Below, one piece after another: positions 44,930 to 55,153 of a stretch of DNA of 64,000 bases (its first letter is position 1; every line of letters begins with the position of its first letter). The position numbers were made by a program, and so were the translations under genes. The stretch comes from Romboutsia sedimentorum. Lineage in GTDB: Bacteria; Bacillota; Clostridia; Peptostreptococcales; Peptostreptococcaceae. The notes under the pieces were generated by a model. That model was not told the origin of the DNA and did no database searches. It worked only from the letters and a program-made list of their open reading frames with translations. The stretch spans positions 1-64,000 of the forward strand of contig NZ_JASKYM010000012.1 in NCBI RefSeq assembly GCF_030131845.1, in the 5' to 3' direction.

Positions 44930-45799
44930 TTATTTTATAAACTGATGTACAAAATTAATCATCATTGGTTTAAATATTCCACTATAATCAAGTATTTGAG
45001 CTACTTGGTGGTTGTTTTCAGTTTGGCTATTATAATTTGCAATTTTGAAAGTTAAATATCCATCAACTTCTTCAACCACATAACCAACCTCCATAGTAGT
45101 TGATATCTCTAAATCTCCCATATCAGCATTTAAGTCTTTTACTAATTCTTTATTTGCACATAAAATCCCATTTGAGTATGTACTTATATCAGTTGCAAAA
45201 ACTATGTATTTACTATTTGTTTTCTTTTCATCACACTTTATAAATAATCTATTAGTTAAACTACTTTTATTCATATTCATAGGTATTAACTTAGATTCTA
45301 TAGCTTCATCTAAACTTTCTTTTGTTGTTTTAACAAATCTATCCATATCAAATTTATCTACTTCTATTTTTAATATATTTAATGTCTCTATATTTTCTTG
45401 TGGTATATATTTTGCTACATTTTCAAATACATGGTATATATCCTTTATTTCATATCCCTTGTTTATGTACATTTCTTTTATTTCATATTCTTCATCAAAT
45501 TCCTTAACCAATTTAGGTAGTTCTTGTTTAGTATCTTCATATTTTATGTTTGTTATAAATGGTATTATCTTGTTTGGTTTCATTAAAAATGTTTCTAATG
45601 GTTTTATTACTTCATTAGCCTCTTTTATATCACTTTCTTCAAATGCTACTTCTATACCATCTTCTAAAAATGCTACTTCTACTTCCATTTCATATTCTTC
45701 TTGATCTATTACGTTAGTTCCTACAGGATACATTACTATTAACCTACTTTTATCAAATATATATCCAAATGAATAGTCTATTTCTAATTTTTTTTTCAT
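44930..45799 (-). CDS. Conserved-looking hypothetical protein, 289 aa
   Basis: Not recognised. A soluble, acidic protein without signal peptide or membrane helix. It starts MKKKLEIDYSFGYIFDKSRL, is rich in Glu/Asp/Lys/Ile, and has a C-terminal TTMEVGYVVEEVDGYLTFKI followed by a hydrophobic tail FKPMMINFVHQFIK. GGAGA precedes the ATG. It is convergent with the five-repeat protein gene and separated by the shared terminator. Codon use looks like that of its neighbours. Confidence 0.75.
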   Translation of the reverse strand: MKKKLEIDYSFGYIFDKSRLIVMYPVGTNVIDQEEYEMEVEVAFLEDGIEVAFEESDIKEANEVIKPLETFLMKPNKIIPFITNIKYEDTKQELPKLVKEFDEEYEIKEMYINKGYEIKDIYHVFENVAKYIPQENIETLNILKIEVDKFDMDRFVKTTKESLDEAIESKLIPMNMNKSSLTNRLFIKCDEKKTNSKYIVFATDISTYSNGILCANKELVKDLNADMGDLEISTTMEVGYVVEEVDGYLTFKIANYNSQTENNHQVAQILDYSGIFKPMMINFVHQFIK

Positions 45800-45870
45800 A
45801 TGTTTTCTCCTTAGCGTTTATGATGTAAATATATTATCATAGTTTTAATATATTTTATAGTATATGCATA

Positions 45871-46968
45871 TTATAAACCCTTAACTTTAATATTAATACC
45901 ATGCATATTTATTTTTAGACGCCTTATAAAGATGGCTACTATTATTATCACACCAAATAATCCAGACAATGGATAAATAAATTTAACTAACATAGCAAAT
46001 GGTAATCTACCTCCAATAAATCCTAAAACTGTACATATAGTAGCTATTATGATGAATTTTTTGCTCTTTTCTTGTGCGAAACTACTACATACGCTCCAAA
46101 GTAAAGGTACTGCAGTTGTATATATCCCAGCTATCAATATTATTGAAAACATAATACCGACTATAGGGCCTATCTTATCTGCCATATATAATGTTGGTAT
46201 TTCTTTTATATATACATTTTGTATGTCTGACATTATTCCTAGATTAAGAGCTATAGCTGCAATTGCAAATGCTATTCCACCTATTACTCCTCCCCAAATA
46301 CAGTTCCTTTTATTTTTTGCGGTGGATCCTACACCTACCAAAAATGGTGTTGCTATTATTAAGTTAAGTCCACTATATATAATGCTACTCATCCACCAAT
46401 TATCTACAGATTTTGTTACATTTAATGTAGATATTATTTCATTAGTACAACAAAATGTTTCATAGTTTCTTGCGATTGTTACTATACCAACGCCAACTGA
46501 AATTATTACAATCATAGGTCCTATATTTCCTAATATATCTATTACTTTATTCATACCTAATAATACCGATATCAATGCCAGTATTGCTAAAATAAAAGAT
46601 CCTATATTTTTATTCATACCATAATATTGATTCATGGAAGCACCGGCTCCAGATATCATGACTACAAAACTACAAAAGAAAAAAACAGGCATGAATACTT
46701 TAAAAAAACCACCAACCCAATTTCCACATAAATATGTAAATATATCACTACTTGATTTTAATCTTGCAGTTTTGCCTATTTCTAATAAATTTGCACCACA
46801 ATACGCTAGTATTATCATACAAATCATATTAGATAAAATACTTATCATTCCATGAGCTGAAAAAAACTGCATTATCTCTTGGCCTGTTGCGAATCCTGAC
46901 CCTATACACACGGATATGTATGTACCAGCAAATTTCATAATTTCCTTTAAATTACCGCTTTTTTTCAT
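45871..46968 (-). CDS. YkvI family membrane protein
   Basis: A membrane protein of the YkvI type, about 365 aa with ten or so helices, distantly related to amino-acid/Na+ symporters. The opening KFAGTYISVCIGSGFATGQE, with its unwound GSGFATGQE, is the family hallmark and resembles the substrate/Na+ site of LeuT-fold carriers. The ATG at 46968 is chosen because AGAGGGGG lies upstream with normal spacing; a longer reading starts at 46998 before that site. Substrate unknown. Confidence 0.87.
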   Translation of the reverse strand: MKKSGNLKEIMKFAGTYISVCIGSGFATGQEIMQFFSAHGMISILSNMICMIILAYCGANLLEIGKTARLKSSSDIFTYLCGNWVGGFFKVFMPVFFFCSFVVMISGAGASMNQYYGMNKNIGSFILAILALISVLLGMNKVIDILGNIGPMIVIISVGVGIVTIARNYETFCCTNEIISTLNVTKSVDNWWMSSIIYSGLNLIIATPFLVGVGSTAKNKRNCIWGGVIGGIAFAIAAIALNLGIMSDIQNVYIKEIPTLYMADKIGPIVGIMFSIILIAGIYTTAVPLLWSVCSSFAQEKSKKFIIIATICTVLGFIGGRLPFAMLVKFIYPLSGLFGVIIIVAIFIRRLKINMHGINIKVKGL

Positions 46969-47081
46969 AATTAGCCCCCTCTCTATTTTTTGGTTCAATC
47001 CTTTGATAATTTATATGCTTGTTCAACGTTTTTAATATCTTAAATTAGAAATTCATTTCAAATATCACTATTTCTACGCAT

Positions 47082-47119
47082 AAAAAAGACTTACTCAATT
47101 TAATATAAGTAAGTCTTTT
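47082..47119 (-). terminator. Terminator after symporter gene
   Basis: A perfect 12-bp stem (AAAAGACTTACT, 47084-47095, with 47108-47119) 20 nt past the stop, with A/T runs on both sides. Confidence 0.88.
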
Positions 47120-47138
47120 GTTATTTTAATAAAAGCTA

Positions 47139-48407
47139 TTATGCTATTTTACTTTCAGTATTTTTATTGTATAAATTTAAATCTAAATCTTTTTCACTAT
47201 TAGCTACTACAAGTGTACAAACATTATCTCCCATTACGTTTACAGTAGTTCTAAACATATCTATAATTCTTTCAACACCCATTATTAATCCGATTCCTTC
47301 AAGTGGAAGACCTACTGACTGAAGCACCATTGATAACATTATCATTCCTACACCAGGTACTCCTGCTGTACCAATTGATGCTAATGTTGCAGTAAGAACT
47401 ATTGTCATCATTTCACTCATACCTAAATCTATTCCATATATCTGAGCTATAAAAAGTGCTGCTACACCTTGCATTATAGCCGTCCCATCCATATTTATAG
47501 TAGCTCCCATTGGTATTGTAAATGATCTTGTTGATTTTCCTACTCCTAATTCTTCCATAATTTCTAAACTTACTGGCACAGACGCATTACTTGATGCAGT
47601 TGAAAATGTAACTGCTGCAACTTGCGTAAATTTCTTTAAAAATGGCTTGATTTTTTGTTTTGTAAATAATTTAAACAATCCACCATACACAATACTTACA
47701 TGTATTAATAATGCAAATAAAACAACTGCTACATATTTTAATAATGCAAATATAGCATCAGTTCCAACAGTTGCAAAAGTATCTGCTACTAGTGCAAATA
47801 CACCATAAGGAGCAAATAGCATTATTATATTTACCATCTTCATACAGATTTCATTACCACTTTCAAATAATATCTTTATAGGCTCAGCTTTTTCACCGAC
47901 TACATTTATAGCTATTCCTATAAGAAGTGCAAAGAATATTACCTGTAACATATCACCATTTGCTAGAGCTTGAATTGGGTTACTTGGTATAATACTTAAA
48001 ATTATTTCTACTATTGATTTAGATTCTCCAATTGATACTTCCCCCGAAACCATGCTACTCATATCAAGACCCATACCTGGCTTTAATAAACTACCTAAAA
48101 CAAGTGATAGAACTATTGCTAATGCTGTTGTGCTTAAGTAAAACAACATTGTTTTCCCACCAATTCTTCCTAACTTTTTAACATCTCCCATAGAAGCTGA
48201 TCCACATATTAATGAAACAAATACTAATGGTACTACCATCATTTTTATAGCTGAAGTAAATCCACTTCCTACTACTTTAAATATGCCACCTAAGATCAAT
48301 GTATCTTTTATATATCCTCCTGGCAATTGCTTTAATACTAAACCTACTATAAATCCTAACAGTAAGCCTAATAAAATTTTACTTGTCAATGTTGGTTTTT
48401 TTTTCAA
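47139..48407 (-). CDS. Dicarboxylate/amino acid:cation symporter (DAACS)
   Basis: Na+- or H+-coupled glutamate/aspartate or C4-dicarboxylate carrier of the SLC1 family, about 422 aa. It has the hairpin-1 serine-rich motif TFSTASSNASVPVSLEIMEE, the NMDGTAIM motif (TINMDGTAIMQG) and a hairpin-2 sequence ASIGTAGVPGVGMIML. The TTG at 48407 is the likely start: AGGTGGAG lies 7 nt upstream, inside a longer ATG reading that begins at 48431. Substrate preference cannot be settled. Confidence 0.93.
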   Translation of the reverse strand: MKKKPTLTSKILLGLLLGFIVGLVLKQLPGGYIKDTLILGGIFKVVGSGFTSAIKMMVVPLVFVSLICGSASMGDVKKLGRIGGKTMLFYLSTTALAIVLSLVLGSLLKPGMGLDMSSMVSGEVSIGESKSIVEIILSIIPSNPIQALANGDMLQVIFFALLIGIAINVVGEKAEPIKILFESGNEICMKMVNIIMLFAPYGVFALVADTFATVGTDAIFALLKYVAVVLFALLIHVSIVYGGLFKLFTKQKIKPFLKKFTQVAAVTFSTASSNASVPVSLEIMEELGVGKSTRSFTIPMGATINMDGTAIMQGVAALFIAQIYGIDLGMSEMMTIVLTATLASIGTAGVPGVGMIMLSMVLQSVGLPLEGIGLIMGVERIIDMFRTTVNVMGDNVCTLVVANSEKDLDLNLYNKNTESKIA

Positions 48408-48700
48408 TTTAATTCTCCACCTTTCGAACATTCCATATACTTATACAATCTATTATACAGTATTATTTTTTTTTGTACATTAAAAATTAAAGTAAATTAT
48501 AATATTACCACTATTTCAACATTATTTTTTAAAGTTTTATCAGTATAAAACTTAATTAAATTAGAATTTTGTAATTTATACCTTTCTAATTAATCAATTA
48601 TTTGCAAAACCCATTATTTTATTTTTTTATTTTTTTTATTTAAATATTCGTTTTTTATGTCATATATTAAAGTTTTATATATATATACATTAATAAATAA
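48408..48700. other. AT-rich intergenic region, no gene seen
   Basis: About 290 bp between the symporter and the hairpin after ssb. A minus-strand TATAAT near 48450, with a weak -35 16 bp away, is the likely symporter promoter. Nothing else supported. Confidence 0.45.
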
Positions 48701-48763
48701 AGTAGGAGTATAAATACAAAATCATTATTTAACGAACAATAATTTTGTATATATACTCCTACT
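48701..48763 (-). terminator. Very long hairpin after ssb
   Basis: Nested complementary arms: AGTAGGAGTATA (48701-48712) with TATACTCCTACT (48752-48763), continued inward by TACAAAAT with ATTTTGTA and ATTATT with AATAAT. The total of more than 24 pairs with a small bulge is far longer than usual, and the U-tract is weak. Terminator or 3'-end stabiliser of the ssb mRNA. Confidence 0.7.
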
Positions 48764-48805
48764 AAGTCATAATTATTTAATTTTAATGCTATTATTTAAA
48801 ACTAA

Positions 48806-49210
48806 TTAAAATGGTAACTCTTCTTCAATCTTATCAACATTTATTCCAGCTTCTTCAAATACATTTGATCCATTAAAGTATTTATTTTTAGGTTCTGTAG
48901 AGCTCAAAAATTTTACATTATCAGCTTTAACTCTTGTATAATATTTATTTTCGCCATTAGAATTCTTATATTTTTCAATTCTTAGTTGACCATTTACTGC
49001 AATCAATCTACCTTTAGTTAAATATTTAACACAATTTTCTGCTTGTTTATCCCATGTTTGAATTTCTATTATGTCTGCTTTTTGATCTTGTGTTTTTTTT
49101 GTACGTCTGTCTACTGCTATTGTAAAAGTTGTTACTGCTATATTTTCACTTCCTATGTACTTTATTTGTGGATCCCTGACAAGTTTTCCTACTAAAACTA
49201 TATTATTCAT
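48806..49210 (-). CDS. ssb: Single-stranded DNA-binding protein
   Basis: OB-fold ssDNA-binding protein, 134 aa. It begins NNIVLVGKLVRDPQIKYIGS, has TTFTIAVDR, QTWDKQAENCVKYLTKGRLI and ends in the partner-binding acidic tip EEELPF. It stands alone rather than between rpsF and rpsR. That, together with its shorter length and lack of a long Gly-rich linker, suggests an accessory SSB, although it could be the only one. Confidence 0.93.
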   Translation of the reverse strand: MNNIVLVGKLVRDPQIKYIGSENIAVTTFTIAVDRRTKKTQDQKADIIEIQTWDKQAENCVKYLTKGRLIAVNGQLRIEKYKNSNGENKYYTRVKADNVKFLSSTEPKNKYFNGSNVFEEAGINVDKIEEELPF

Positions 49211-49292
49211 ATCTATCTCTTCCTTTGCTTATTTATTTTATGTAAATACTTTATTTTAGTAAGATTATATACAGATAGTAATTCATTTATAC

Positions 49293-49334
49293 AAAAGTAA
49301 CTTTATTCATCAACTAATTTATAAAGTTACTTTA
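49293..49334 (-). terminator. Terminator of the glycogen operon
   Basis: A perfect 13-14-bp stem (AAAGTAACTTTAT with ATAAAGTTACTTT) and 14-nt loop, about 60 nt past the amylase-family gene on the minus strand, running into T-rich sequence. Confidence 0.82.
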
Positions 49335-49395
49335 CATAAAAAACAGACATTATCATTTTTTAAAGTATGATTAATATCTATTTTTTATTTTCATA

Positions 49396-51255
49396 TTATA
49401 GTTGTATTAAATTTTTTATATTAAATATTTTGATGTCCTTATTATTTAAATATATATTAAATAATCCTTCTTCTTTAAATAGGCTTTCTAAATATTTTTT
49501 AGAGCTATTTTTTATATCTACTACTTCTAAAATATTTTCTTCAAAATTTAAACTTACCTTTTGATTAATTTCACTTCTGTTTATAACTATCAACATTTTT
49601 TCTTCTTCTATGTATCTAATAAAAGCAAACACATCTGCATTTTTCGTATCTATAAATTTGGTTTCTCCATGCATTAATATTTCATATTTTTTTCTTGTAT
49701 TTATAGACTCTTTATAAAATTCAATCATATCTTCATCTTCGTTTTTCCAAGGATAAGTCCTTCTGTTGTCTGGATCTGTACCACCACAAACTCCAGCTTC
49801 ATCTCCATAATATATATAAGGAACCCCTTCAAAGGTCATCTGAACTCCAACTGCTAATTTAAGCATCTCACAGTCATCGTTAAGTTCTGTTTTGATCCTA
49901 GCAACATCATGTGTCCCCAATAAGTTTAGATTTGATTTAAATGCTTCACATGGATAATTTTCTTTTATTTCCATAAATTTATTATTAAGCTGTTTAGAAG
50001 TAATGTCATTTTTCAAAAAAGAAAGTAAATTTTGTCTAAATGGATATCCCATTACTGAGTCTAATTGTCCTCCTAAAAGATAACTTCGTCTTTCTCCATA
50101 ACTTACTTTATTTGATGCATCTTCCCATACTTCACCTGTTAAAATAGCCTCACTATCTAATTCATTCAGTTCCTTTTTAAGAGTTTTTATGAATTCTGTA
50201 GGAAGTTCGTCCGCTACATCCAGTCTCCACCCTTTAACTCCCATGCTAGTCCATTTTTTAATTACACTATCTTTATCTCTAATTATATAGTCAATATAAC
50301 TATCTTCTAGTTCATCTACATTTGGAAGTGCTTTTATATCCCACCAACACTCATATTCATTTGGATGCTGTTTGAAATTGTACCAAGGACTATACTTAGA
50401 GCTTTGTGACTGATATGCACCAAGTTCTTCATATTTTCCATATTTATTAAAATACTTACTATCTGCTCCAGTATGACTAAACACGCCATCTAGTACTATA
50501 CTAATACCTTTTTTTTGAGCTTTATCTATAAGTTCTTTAAATACTTCTTCATCACCAAACATTGAATCTATTTTTTTGTAGTCTCCTGTATCATATTTAT
50601 GATTACTAGAAGCCTCAAATATAGGACTTAGATATATAATACTAATACCTAATTTTTTCAAATAACCTAATTTATCTATAATCCCTTTTAAATTACCACC
50701 ATGAAAATCCCATCTGATTATATCTCCATCGCTATCTTTTATATACATTGGAGTATCACTCCAATTCCCATATATAAAGCTATTTTCTTTTGTATCAGTA
50801 GGTTTTTTACTTCTATTTCCATTATTAAATCTGTCTACAAATATATGATACATTATCCCATTTTTATACCATTTAGGTACTTTATAATCATCATATACTG
50901 TAATTTGATATTTATTTATGTTTTCATGTGTATATTCACACACATTTCCATCTTCCATATTTTTTCCGTAATATTTTTTTTGAATTTCCCCATTTATTTC
51001 TATATCTACTTCAAAATAATAAAAATAAACACCAATTTCATCAAATCCATCAAATTCGCCTCGATAATACTTTTTGCTTTCCCTTACTAAACTTTTTTTA
51101 CTTAATACTACATTTTCTTTTAAAATTACCCAGGAAATATCTTGTATATTATAATTTTCATCACTAGCTACAGATATTCTCATACTTTGTCTTTTTTTTA
51201 GGGCTCCAAAAGGCGCCTTATTTTCCCATGAATTATAATTCACTATATTTTCCAT
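49396..51255 (-). CDS. GH13 alpha-glucan hydrolase (neopullulanase/CDase-like)
   Basis: Cytosolic alpha-amylase-family enzyme, 619 aa, with no signal peptide. The N-terminal CBM34-like domain (about 1-125) precedes the barrel, which opens WYKNGIMYHIFVDRFNNG. Catalytic motifs: region I DGVFSHTG, region II GWRLDVADEL (nucleophile Asp), region III LTGEVWEDA (acid Glu) and region IV LLGTHDVAR (Asp). It starts immediately after the glgP stop (TAAATG), so it is part of the glycogen operon and probably trims or debranches dextrins left by phosphorylase. Maltogenic amylase or pullulanase activity are alternatives. Confidence 0.9.
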   Translation of the reverse strand: MENIVNYNSWENKAPFGALKKRQSMRISVASDENYNIQDISWVILKENVVLSKKSLVRESKKYYRGEFDGFDEIGVYFYYFEVDIEINGEIQKKYYGKNMEDGNVCEYTHENINKYQITVYDDYKVPKWYKNGIMYHIFVDRFNNGNRSKKPTDTKENSFIYGNWSDTPMYIKDSDGDIIRWDFHGGNLKGIIDKLGYLKKLGISIIYLSPIFEASSNHKYDTGDYKKIDSMFGDEEVFKELIDKAQKKGISIVLDGVFSHTGADSKYFNKYGKYEELGAYQSQSSKYSPWYNFKQHPNEYECWWDIKALPNVDELEDSYIDYIIRDKDSVIKKWTSMGVKGWRLDVADELPTEFIKTLKKELNELDSEAILTGEVWEDASNKVSYGERRSYLLGGQLDSVMGYPFRQNLLSFLKNDITSKQLNNKFMEIKENYPCEAFKSNLNLLGTHDVARIKTELNDDCEMLKLAVGVQMTFEGVPYIYYGDEAGVCGGTDPDNRRTYPWKNEDEDMIEFYKESINTRKKYEILMHGETKFIDTKNADVFAFIRYIEEEKMLIVINRSEINQKVSLNFEENILEVVDIKNSSKKYLESLFKEEGLFNIYLNNKDIKIFNIKNLIQL

Positions 51256-53679
51256 TTATCTCACACCCTTAAACCAAATGTATTTTGCATATTCTGATAT
51301 AGTTCTATCCGAAGAAAACATACCTGAATTAGCTATATTTACTAAAGATATACTATTCCATTTTTCTTTTTGTTTATATAGTTCGTTCACTTTATATTGC
51401 GCTTCTATATAATTTTCAAAATCTCTTAATACGAAGTATTCATCATTATATGTTATTAAAGAATCATATATTTTTCTACCTTCATTTCCCATATTAGGTA
51501 TAAATCCATTTATTAAATCATCTACAACTCTCTTTATATATCGGTTCGAGTTGTATAAATCTAGTGCTGAATATCCTCCATATTTATTGTAATTTAATAC
51601 TTGAGATGCTTTAAGGCCAAATAAAATTATATTTTCATCTCCAACTTGCTCATATATTTCTACATTAGCCCCATCTAATGTTGCAAGCGTAATTGCTCCA
51701 TTCATCATGAACTTCATATTGCTTGTTCCTGATGCTTCTTTTGTAGTTGTAGAAATTTGTTCGCTAACATCTGCTGCTGGTATTATAATTTCAGCTAAAG
51801 ATACTCCATAGTTTTCTACAAATACCACCTTTATTTTATTTTCTATTTTTTCATCATTATTAATCTTGTTAGCTACTGAATTTATAAACTTTATTATACA
51901 TTTTGCTAAATCATACCCTGGGGCTGCCTTAGCTCCAAATATAAATGTTCTAGGCTCCATATCAAAATTTGGATTTTCTAATAATTCATGATATAAATGA
52001 AGTATGTGTAAAACATTTAATAATTGTCTTTTGTATGCATGTAACCTTTTTATCTGTACATCATAAATAGAATTTGGATTAATTTCGATATTATATTCTT
52101 TGCTTATAAAATCAGCTAGTCTCTTTTTATTACTATATTTTATATTGTTTAGTTTAGATAATACTTGTGAATTATTCTTATATTTTTCTAATTCTTTTAG
52201 TTGTAATGTATCTTTTTTCCATTTATCCCCTATTAAATCCGTTATTAAATCACTAAGATCTTCATTACAATTCATAACCCATCTTCTATGAGCAATCCCA
52301 TTTGTCTTATTATTAAATTTTTCAGGTTCATCGTCATAGAATTCATTTAACACTTCTTTTTTTAACAGATCTGTGTGCAATGCTGCAACTCCATTGACAC
52401 TATGGCTACCTACTATGCATAAATTTGCCATACTTATATTTTCATGATTTATTATACTCATTCTTTTTATTTTCTCATGATCATTGTACTTATTATTTAA
52501 ATTTTGAACGTATCTTCTGTTTATTTCTTCTATTATCATATATATTCTAGGTAGTAATTTTTTCATCATATCTATAGGCCATTTTTCCATAGCCTCTGCC
52601 ATTATTGTGTGATTAGTATAAGATATAGTGTTTTTAGTTATACACCAAGCTTCGTCCCAAGATAACTGTTCTTCATCAATCAATATTCTCATAAGTTCTG
52701 GTATGCATAATGTTGGATGTGTGTCATTTATATGAATAGCTATATTTTTCGATAAATCCAATATATTTAATTTGCTTTTTTTATACTTCCTGATTATATC
52801 TTGCATTCCTGCACTAACTAAAAAGTATTCTTGCTTAAGCCTTAATAGCTTACCTGCATAGTTAGAATCATTTGGATATAATGATTGAGATATCTCTTCA
52901 GTATAGTACTTATATTTTAATGCTTCTTCATAACTGCCAAAATGATTTTTTGCATTTGATGTTAATGGTCCAAAATCTCTATTTATTACTTCAGATTTAA
53001 ACAACCTCAGTGTGTTTATATATTCATTTTGATATCCAATTATCGGTATATCATATGGTATAGCCATAACAGGTATATAATTTTTATGATATGCTTTTAG
53101 TTTGTTATTTTCCTCTACTAAATAAACTTTTCCTTCGAATTTCACAACAATAGCTTTATTAGGTCTAACAGTCTCCCATATATAAGATCCTTGAGTAAGC
53201 CAATTATCAGGTACTTCTACCTGATAACCATTTACAAATTTTTGTTCAAACAAACCATACTTATACCTAAGGCCATAACCATGTCCACTTATATTTAAAG
53301 ATGCCATCGAGTCTAAAAAACATGCTGCAAGCCTTCCTAATCCACCATTTCCTAAAGCTGGATCGCCCTCTGCATTGATTAGGTCATCTAGGCTAATCCC
53401 CATTTCTTGTAACCCATCTTTAATAGTCTTTTGGATATCTAAGTTTAATAAATTAGACTTTAATTGTCTTCCCATTAAAAATTCTATACTAAAGTAGTAA
53501 ACTTCTTTTTCACAACTTAATCTAGTCTCTATCCATTTTTTAGATATAATATCTTTTATTACGCTACTCAAAATAGTTAACAGCTGCTCATTGTTTGCTT
53601 CTTCTATTGATTGAGCATATATACTGTACATTTTATTTTCAAATAATTGCTTGAATTTCTTTTTATTGAATGTGACCAT
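51256..53679 (-). CDS. glgP: Glycogen phosphorylase
   Basis: GT35 enzyme releasing glucose-1-phosphate from glycogen, 807 aa. N-terminal sequence YYFSIEFLMGRQLKSNLLNL, GDPALGNGGLGRLAACFLDS and the PLP-lysine signature EASGTSNMKFMMNGAITLAT are all present; the Lys is in SNMKF. AAAGGAG precedes the ATG. It lies between glgA and the GH13 gene in the glycogen operon. Confidence 0.97.
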   Translation of the reverse strand: MVTFNKKKFKQLFENKMYSIYAQSIEEANNEQLLTILSSVIKDIISKKWIETRLSCEKEVYYFSIEFLMGRQLKSNLLNLDIQKTIKDGLQEMGISLDDLINAEGDPALGNGGLGRLAACFLDSMASLNISGHGYGLRYKYGLFEQKFVNGYQVEVPDNWLTQGSYIWETVRPNKAIVVKFEGKVYLVEENNKLKAYHKNYIPVMAIPYDIPIIGYQNEYINTLRLFKSEVINRDFGPLTSNAKNHFGSYEEALKYKYYTEEISQSLYPNDSNYAGKLLRLKQEYFLVSAGMQDIIRKYKKSKLNILDLSKNIAIHINDTHPTLCIPELMRILIDEEQLSWDEAWCITKNTISYTNHTIMAEAMEKWPIDMMKKLLPRIYMIIEEINRRYVQNLNNKYNDHEKIKRMSIINHENISMANLCIVGSHSVNGVAALHTDLLKKEVLNEFYDDEPEKFNNKTNGIAHRRWVMNCNEDLSDLITDLIGDKWKKDTLQLKELEKYKNNSQVLSKLNNIKYSNKKRLADFISKEYNIEINPNSIYDVQIKRLHAYKRQLLNVLHILHLYHELLENPNFDMEPRTFIFGAKAAPGYDLAKCIIKFINSVANKINNDEKIENKIKVVFVENYGVSLAEIIIPAADVSEQISTTTKEASGTSNMKFMMNGAITLATLDGANVEIYEQVGDENIILFGLKASQVLNYNKYGGYSALDLYNSNRYIKRVVDDLINGFIPNMGNEGRKIYDSLITYNDEYFVLRDFENYIEAQYKVNELYKQKEKWNSISLVNIANSGMFSSDRTISEYAKYIWFKGVR

Positions 53680-53691
53680 AAAATCACTCCT

Positions 53692-55134
53692 TTAACCTCG
53701 CATTTCTTGATACGTATTTATATATGTTTGAGCTGATTTTGTCCAGCTACTATCTGTTTCCATAGCATTTATAATTAAATTTCTCCATATATTTTTATTT
53801 TTATATGTTTCTATAGCACCTTTGATACAATAAAGCATATCATGTGCATTATAATTTTCAAAACTAAATCCATTTCCTTCTCCCGTATACTTGTTATACG
53901 GATATACTGTATCCTTTAGACCACCTGTTTCTCTAACTATTGGAATAGTTCCATATCTCATAGCTAACATTTGTCCAATCCCACAAGGTTCAAATAATGA
54001 TGGCATCAAAAATATGTCACTTGATGCGTATATTTGCTGTGCAAGTGCAGCATCAAATGTGATTCTAGCAGATACCTTATCTGGGTATATTGAATCATAA
54101 TAATTAAACATAGATTGATACTGATGCTCTCCTGTACCTAAAATCACCATTTGTAAATTTTCCCTCATGATTTCAGGCATAATATAAGATATTAAATCTA
54201 AACCTTTTTGTGATACCAATCTAGATACAATTCCTATTAAAGGTATATCTGGATTTTGTTCTAAACCTAGCATTTTTTGTAATTTAACTTTATTTTCAGA
54301 TTTTCTATCTATGCTATTTACATCATAGTTAATAAATATATCTTTATCAGTTTTAGGATTATTTAAATCATAGTCTATTCCATTTAAAATACCTTTTAAT
54401 TTGTAAGAATTACATTTTAATAGCCCATCTAGACTTTCTCCATAAAATTTAGTTTGTATTTCATTAGCATAAGTAGGGCTTACAGTGGTTACTTTATCAC
54501 TAAAAACTATCCCAGCTTTCATAAAGCTTACCCCACCACAATACTCTACATCTCCATTATCCATATACTTATATGGCAAGTCTAATACATCACCCAAAAG
54601 TTTATTTGAGAATACGCCTTGATATTGTAGATTATGAATAGTATAAATAGTTTTTATATTATTATATTTTTCTAAACCACTATATTTTTCTTTTAAAATT
54701 AATGGGATCATGCCTGTATGCCAATCGTTCATATGGATTATATCGGGATAAAAATCAATAATAGATATAGCTTCTAAAACTGAGTTGCTAAAGAAAGTAT
54801 ATCTTTCTGCATCATCTTCATATCCATAAAGATATGCAATTTCCCCTTCTCTCTTAAAATAATACTCATTATCTATAAAGTAAAATTTAACTCCATCTAA
54901 CTCCATCTCTAAAAGCCCACAGTATTGATTTCTCCACCCAACTTTTACATTAAATACTGCTACTTCTTTTAGCTGTTCTTTTAAATAATTAGGCATTGTA
55001 GAGTATTTAGGTAATATTACCCTAATATCAACACCTTCTTTTTTTAATGCCTTAGGCAATGCGTATGCCACATCTCCTAATCCACCTGTTTTGGCAAATG
55101 GCCAACACTCCGATGTTACGTAAAGAACTTTCAC
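53692..55134 (-). CDS. glgA: Glycogen synthase (ADP-glucose)
   Basis: GT5 glucosyltransferase elongating glycogen from ADP-glucose, 480 aa. The ADP-glucose-binding KTGGLGDV motif is at residues 15-22, with HMNDWHTGMIPL and the C-terminal PSLFEPCGIGQMLAMRYGTI, which carries the conserved E-x7-E-type donor site. The start is GTG with GAGGGGGA 8 nt upstream. It follows glgD by 19 nt. Confidence 0.97.
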   Translation of the reverse strand: MKVLYVTSECWPFAKTGGLGDVAYALPKALKKEGVDIRVILPKYSTMPNYLKEQLKEVAVFNVKVGWRNQYCGLLEMELDGVKFYFIDNEYYFKREGEIAYLYGYEDDAERYTFFSNSVLEAISIIDFYPDIIHMNDWHTGMIPLILKEKYSGLEKYNNIKTIYTIHNLQYQGVFSNKLLGDVLDLPYKYMDNGDVEYCGGVSFMKAGIVFSDKVTTVSPTYANEIQTKFYGESLDGLLKCNSYKLKGILNGIDYDLNNPKTDKDIFINYDVNSIDRKSENKVKLQKMLGLEQNPDIPLIGIVSRLVSQKGLDLISYIMPEIMRENLQMVILGTGEHQYQSMFNYYDSIYPDKVSARITFDAALAQQIYASSDIFLMPSLFEPCGIGQMLAMRYGTIPIVRETGGLKDTVYPYNKYTGEGNGFSFENYNAHDMLYCIKGAIETYKNKNIWRNLIINAMETDSSWTKSAQTYINTYQEMRG

Positions 55135-55153
55135 TAAAAATTTCCCCCTCTAA

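Noticed and set aside
45204-45704. Plus-strand open frame of 166 codons opposite the 289-aa gene
   Set aside because: Antisense to a gene with a good ribosome site and terminator. Its Ser/Phe/Ile-rich composition is what the reverse of a Lys/Glu-rich gene gives, and it lacks a ribosome site.
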